Source: Smittium culicis
Taxonomy: Eukaryota > Kickxellomycota > Harpellomycetes > Harpellales > Legeriomycetaceae
NCBI GenBank assembly: GCA_001970855.1
Contig: LSSN01006010.1
Coordinates: 1-10,168, forward strand
Direction: 5' to 3'
Length of the DNA: 10,168 bases
Shown here: one piece after another, positions 8,946 to 10,168 of the stretch
Position numbering within the stretch: the stretch's first letter is position 1
Layout of the letters: each line of letters opens with the position of its first letter
Position numbers and translations under genes: made by a program
Notes under the pieces: model-generated
Seen by the model: only the letters and a program-made list of their open reading frames with translations
The model's database searches: none
What the model was told of the DNA's origin: nothing

Positions 8946-8994
8946 TTATTCTATTCTATTCTATTCTCAAATAAAAATAAATTCAAATAAATTC
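8946..8994. repeat. Two adjacent simple repeats (CTATT pentamer; AAATAAATTC decamer)
   Basis: A pentamer run of CTATT spans 8946-8967, with three exact units flanked by a near unit and a partial one. A decamer, AAATAAATTC, follows as two exact copies at 8975-8984 and 8985-8994. Both look like ordinary slippage-derived low-complexity repeats. Confidence 0.7.
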
Positions 8995-9544
8995 AATTAT
9001 GTGTAGAACCTATCGTTTTTCTGTATATAAACCATTATTCACTTTTAAAACGAAGCTAATATCTATTCTTCAATCATCGAAGTATTGATACTTTCTGTTG
9101 GTTTTATTTTCGCACTCTTATGTATGAGCATTTTTTAAGAATATTTACCCTTTAATTTATGGTGGAAAAATAGCTCCCACGTATCTATTTTTCTTGTTAG
9201 TGTTTTATTTCATCTATATAAAAGGTAGTTTTGTTTGATTCTATATAAATATATTATTGGATGTATAATGACTTTTTTAATTCAAAATGCAAGGGAAATT
9301 TATTTAAAAAATGGTTGTAAACTAAAAACGATAACAAAAACTTATGAGAAATGCGAATACTCCTAAGAGTATTTGTGTAAAAATATTGAATTAAATATTA
9401 TTAGATATACAGTAAGTTAAACTTTATAAATTAATGTTATCATAGAAAATAAATGTATCGAGTGAAATTAATCAATGGGAAAACTCATTACTCAATTATG
9501 AATTATAATTGGCAGAATTTAGATAGCTTTTGCTTCGCTTTCGG
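8995..9544. other. AT-rich spacer flanking the LTR element
   Basis: No gene is supported here. A 58-codon frame starts at 9453 and runs into the LTR to about 9629, but it begins right after an in-frame stop and is not convincing. The five bases before the LTR (TTCGG, 9540-9544) are the predicted left target-site duplication and should recur after the other LTR, outside the window. Confidence 0.45.
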
Positions 9545-9555
9545 TGTCATGAATG

Positions 9556-9593
9556 GAACTTTCTATAACCTTCTAGAATGTTCCAGAATATTC
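9556..9593 (+). promoter_or_regulatory. Heat-shock element array 1 (8 units)
   Basis: Units at exact 5-bp steps read GAA, TTC, TAA, TTC, GAA, TTC, GAA, TTC, starting at 9556, 9561, 9566, 9571, 9576, 9581, 9586 and 9591. Seven of eight are perfect and alternation is unbroken; the third unit differs by one base. Heat shock factor trimers bind three or more alternating nGAAn units, so this array could hold at least two trimers. Confidence 0.85.
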
Positions 9594-9613
9594 AGATATC
9601 ATCAGCAGCAATG

Positions 9614-9656
9614 TTCTAGAATGTTATGAAACGTTCTAGAACATTTCCGAAATTTC
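9614..9656 (+). promoter_or_regulatory. Heat-shock element array 2 (9 units)
   Basis: A second register starts at 9614 and runs in 5-bp steps: TTC, GAA, TTA, AAA, TTC, GAA, TTT, GAA, TTC. Six units are perfect and three differ by one base, always keeping the expected alternation. It lies 21 bp after array 1 but is out of phase with it, so it is a separate array. Confidence 0.8.
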
Positions 9657-9675
9657 TTATCGATTTTAATTGTTC

Positions 9676-9696
9676 TTACGTAATAATTTTACGTAT
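9676..9696 (+). promoter_or_regulatory. Paired bZIP-type sites
   Basis: TTACGTAA (9676-9683), a perfect palindrome matching the Yap/Pap1- and PAR-type bZIP consensus, is followed 13 bp further on by TTACGTAT (9689-9696), one base off. Fungal AP-1-like bZIP factors respond to oxidative stress. Their binding here is inference. Confidence 0.4.
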
Positions 9697-9726
9697 TCAT
9701 ATTTTTAAACATCGATAACGATTTAT

Positions 9727-9760
9727 TTTGATTACTAATCAAGTTTGATTAGTAATCAAA
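9727..9760. promoter_or_regulatory. 34-bp double dyad of TTGATTA half-sites
   Basis: TTTGATTACTAATCAA (9727-9742) and its exact reverse complement (9745-9760) flank a GT spacer, a perfect 16-bp inverted repeat. Each arm is itself a dyad, TTGATTA and TAATCAA around one base, so four TGATTA/TAATCA half-sites are present. TAAT-core sites of this kind suit homeodomain proteins. It lies 86 bp upstream of the TATA box. Confidence 0.7.
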
Positions 9761-9845
9761 CAGATATTTTTCTATAGCTTTCTTTTTAGTTTATTCTGTA
9801 GTTTTTCTTTTAAGTTTATGACCTAAAACCAAGCAACGGAAAAAG

Positions 9846-9853
9846 TATAAAAA
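9846..9853 (+). promoter_or_regulatory. TATA box of the LTR promoter
   Basis: TATAAAAA is followed by GG and lies 37 bases before the proposed RNA start at 9883. No ATG occurs between it and the Gag-like start codon at 10038. Confidence 0.7.
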
Positions 9854-9882
9854 GGTTACGTTTTTCCTGTCTTGAATTCGAC

Positions 9883-9891
9883 ATCTAGTAT
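9883..9891 (+). promoter_or_regulatory. Proposed RNA 5' end / self-primer
   Basis: ATCTAGTAT here is the exact reverse complement of ATACTAGAT at 9990-9998. If transcription starts at or near 9883, the first nine bases of the RNA would fold back onto the primer-binding site, as in Tf1, where the 5' end of the mRNA primes reverse transcription. Confidence 0.5.
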
Positions 9892-9989
9892 CTTTTATAC
9901 TTTCTAATAAGTAATAAATAAATATCTTTATAGTAAATATAACTCCTAATTCACTTGCCTTGCACTCTTATAACCCAGATCTTGACACT

Positions 9990-9998
9990 ATACTAGAT
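9990..9998 (+). other. Self-priming primer-binding site
   Basis: ATACTAGAT sits 2 bp after the proposed LTR end. It is complementary over 9 nt to 9883-9891. No TGG-initiated, tRNA-type PBS is found between the TATA box and the ORF. A 2-bp offset is common because integrase trims two bases from the cDNA end. Confidence 0.55.
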
Positions 9999-10037
9999 CA
10001 AACTCTTATACTTACTATAAGCGAAAGATATTTAACC

Positions 10038-10168
10038 ATGGAACCGTTTAGCCCAGAACAAGTTGAATTCTTCAACAAAGCCGCTGTGACCCTTCCAGCA
10101 GTTGAAGAAGCCCTCCAGAATCTACTACTAAGAGTAGAAAAAACCGAATCTGCCATTAAGGAACACCC
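10038..10168 (+). CDS. Gag-like protein N-terminus of the LTR retrotransposon (3' end outside window)
   Basis: The ATG is the first one downstream of the TATA box and has A at -3 (AACC before it). An in-frame stop (9915-9917) lies well upstream, so the start is well defined. The frame is open to the window end, giving 43 full codons. The first ten residues (MEPFSPEQVE) are Pro/Glu-rich. Residues about 19-42 form a heptad pattern with L19, L26, V33 and I40 at one core position and V22, L29 and T36 at the other. This is a short coiled coil rich in Glu and Lys, common at the start of Ty3/Gypsy Gag proteins, where it helps particle assembly. Base composition is far GC-richer than the spacer, suggesting a young, intact element. 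The identity rests on position behind the LTR and PBS as much as on sequence; a stress-inducible host protein is the alternative. Confidence 0.6.
   Translation, partial: MEPFSPEQVEFFNKAAVTLPAVEEALQNLLLRVEKTESAIKEH

Larger units (their letters stand above)
9545..9987 (+). mobile_element. 5' LTR of a Ty3/Gypsy-type, self-priming (Tf1-like) retrotransposon
   Basis: The proposed 443-bp LTR begins TGTCA (9545-9549) and ends TGACA (9983-9987), a 5-bp terminal inverted repeat with the canonical TG...CA ends. Inside, in order, are two heat-shock-element arrays (9556-9656), a TTACGTAA pair, a 34-bp double dyad, a TATA box (9846-9853), a likely RNA start near 9883, and AATAAA signals (9913-9922). This U3-R-U5 order matches an LTR. 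A primer-binding site lies 2 bp beyond the right end, and a Gag-like ORF begins 51 bp beyond it. Only one LTR is in the window, so the boundaries are predicted rather than confirmed by comparison. The alternative is an ordinary heat-inducible host promoter, but the TGTCA/TGACA ends plus PBS argue against that. Confidence 0.65.

Noticed and set aside
8786..8974. 62-codon Ile/Leu/Lys-rich ORF.
   Set aside because: The product is what translating AT-rich DNA gives, and its end runs into the simple repeat at 8946.
9453..9629. 58-codon ORF running from the spacer into the LTR.
   Set aside because: It starts immediately after an in-frame stop, and its second half is the heat-shock arrays, whose phased motifs create open codons by chance.

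Overview
The window reads as about 10 kb of an AT-rich eukaryotic, most likely fungal, nuclear chromosome. The evidence is intron-free genes with A-rich Kozak contexts, AATAAA signals, TATA boxes, decayed retroelements and a self-priming-type LTR retrotransposon end. I cannot name the species. An early-diverging, AT-rich fungus such as a Kickxellomycotina or Harpellales member is a guess, not a result.

Layout. (1) 1-327 is the C-terminal helical domain of a glutathione S-transferase-like protein whose start lies before the window. (2) 331-3580 is mostly featureless AT-rich spacer. It contains a GC-richer, nearly open island (about 1000-1613) that looks like a decayed coding relic, and a pair of 48-bp diverged repeats (2464-2511 and 2633-2680) that each keep a small inverted repeat. 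(3) 3586-4081 is a compact gene with its own TATA box. It encodes a 121-residue secreted protein with two cysteines and two N-glycosylation sequons and no family that I recognise. (4) 4466-6031 is a GC-richer block with several hairpins, followed by a broken LINE ORF1/Gag-like gene. Its fragments lie in shifting frames, and a CCHC zinc knuckle at 5490-5531 is interrupted by a stop codon. A weaker coding-like tail continues to about 6950. (5) 6950-9540 is AT-rich spacer with simple repeats only. (6) 9545-10168 is the left end of an LTR retrotransposon: a proposed 443-bp LTR bounded by TGTCA/TGACA, a self-priming primer-binding site, and the start of a Gag-like ORF with a coiled coil that runs off the window.

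The most striking signal is in that LTR. Two arrays of alternating GAA/TTC pentamer units, 8 and 9 units long with 13 of 17 perfect, lie about 190-290 bp upstream of the TATA box. These are textbook heat-shock-factor binding arrays, so the element is probably transcribed under heat or proteotoxic stress. The same LTR carries a bZIP-type TTACGTAA pair and a 34-bp double dyad of homeodomain-like half-sites. An RNA 5' end near 9883 would be complementary over 9 nt to a site 2 nt beyond the LTR, the arrangement known from the Tf1 group of Ty3/Gypsy elements. All of this comes from reading the sequence; no database search was run.
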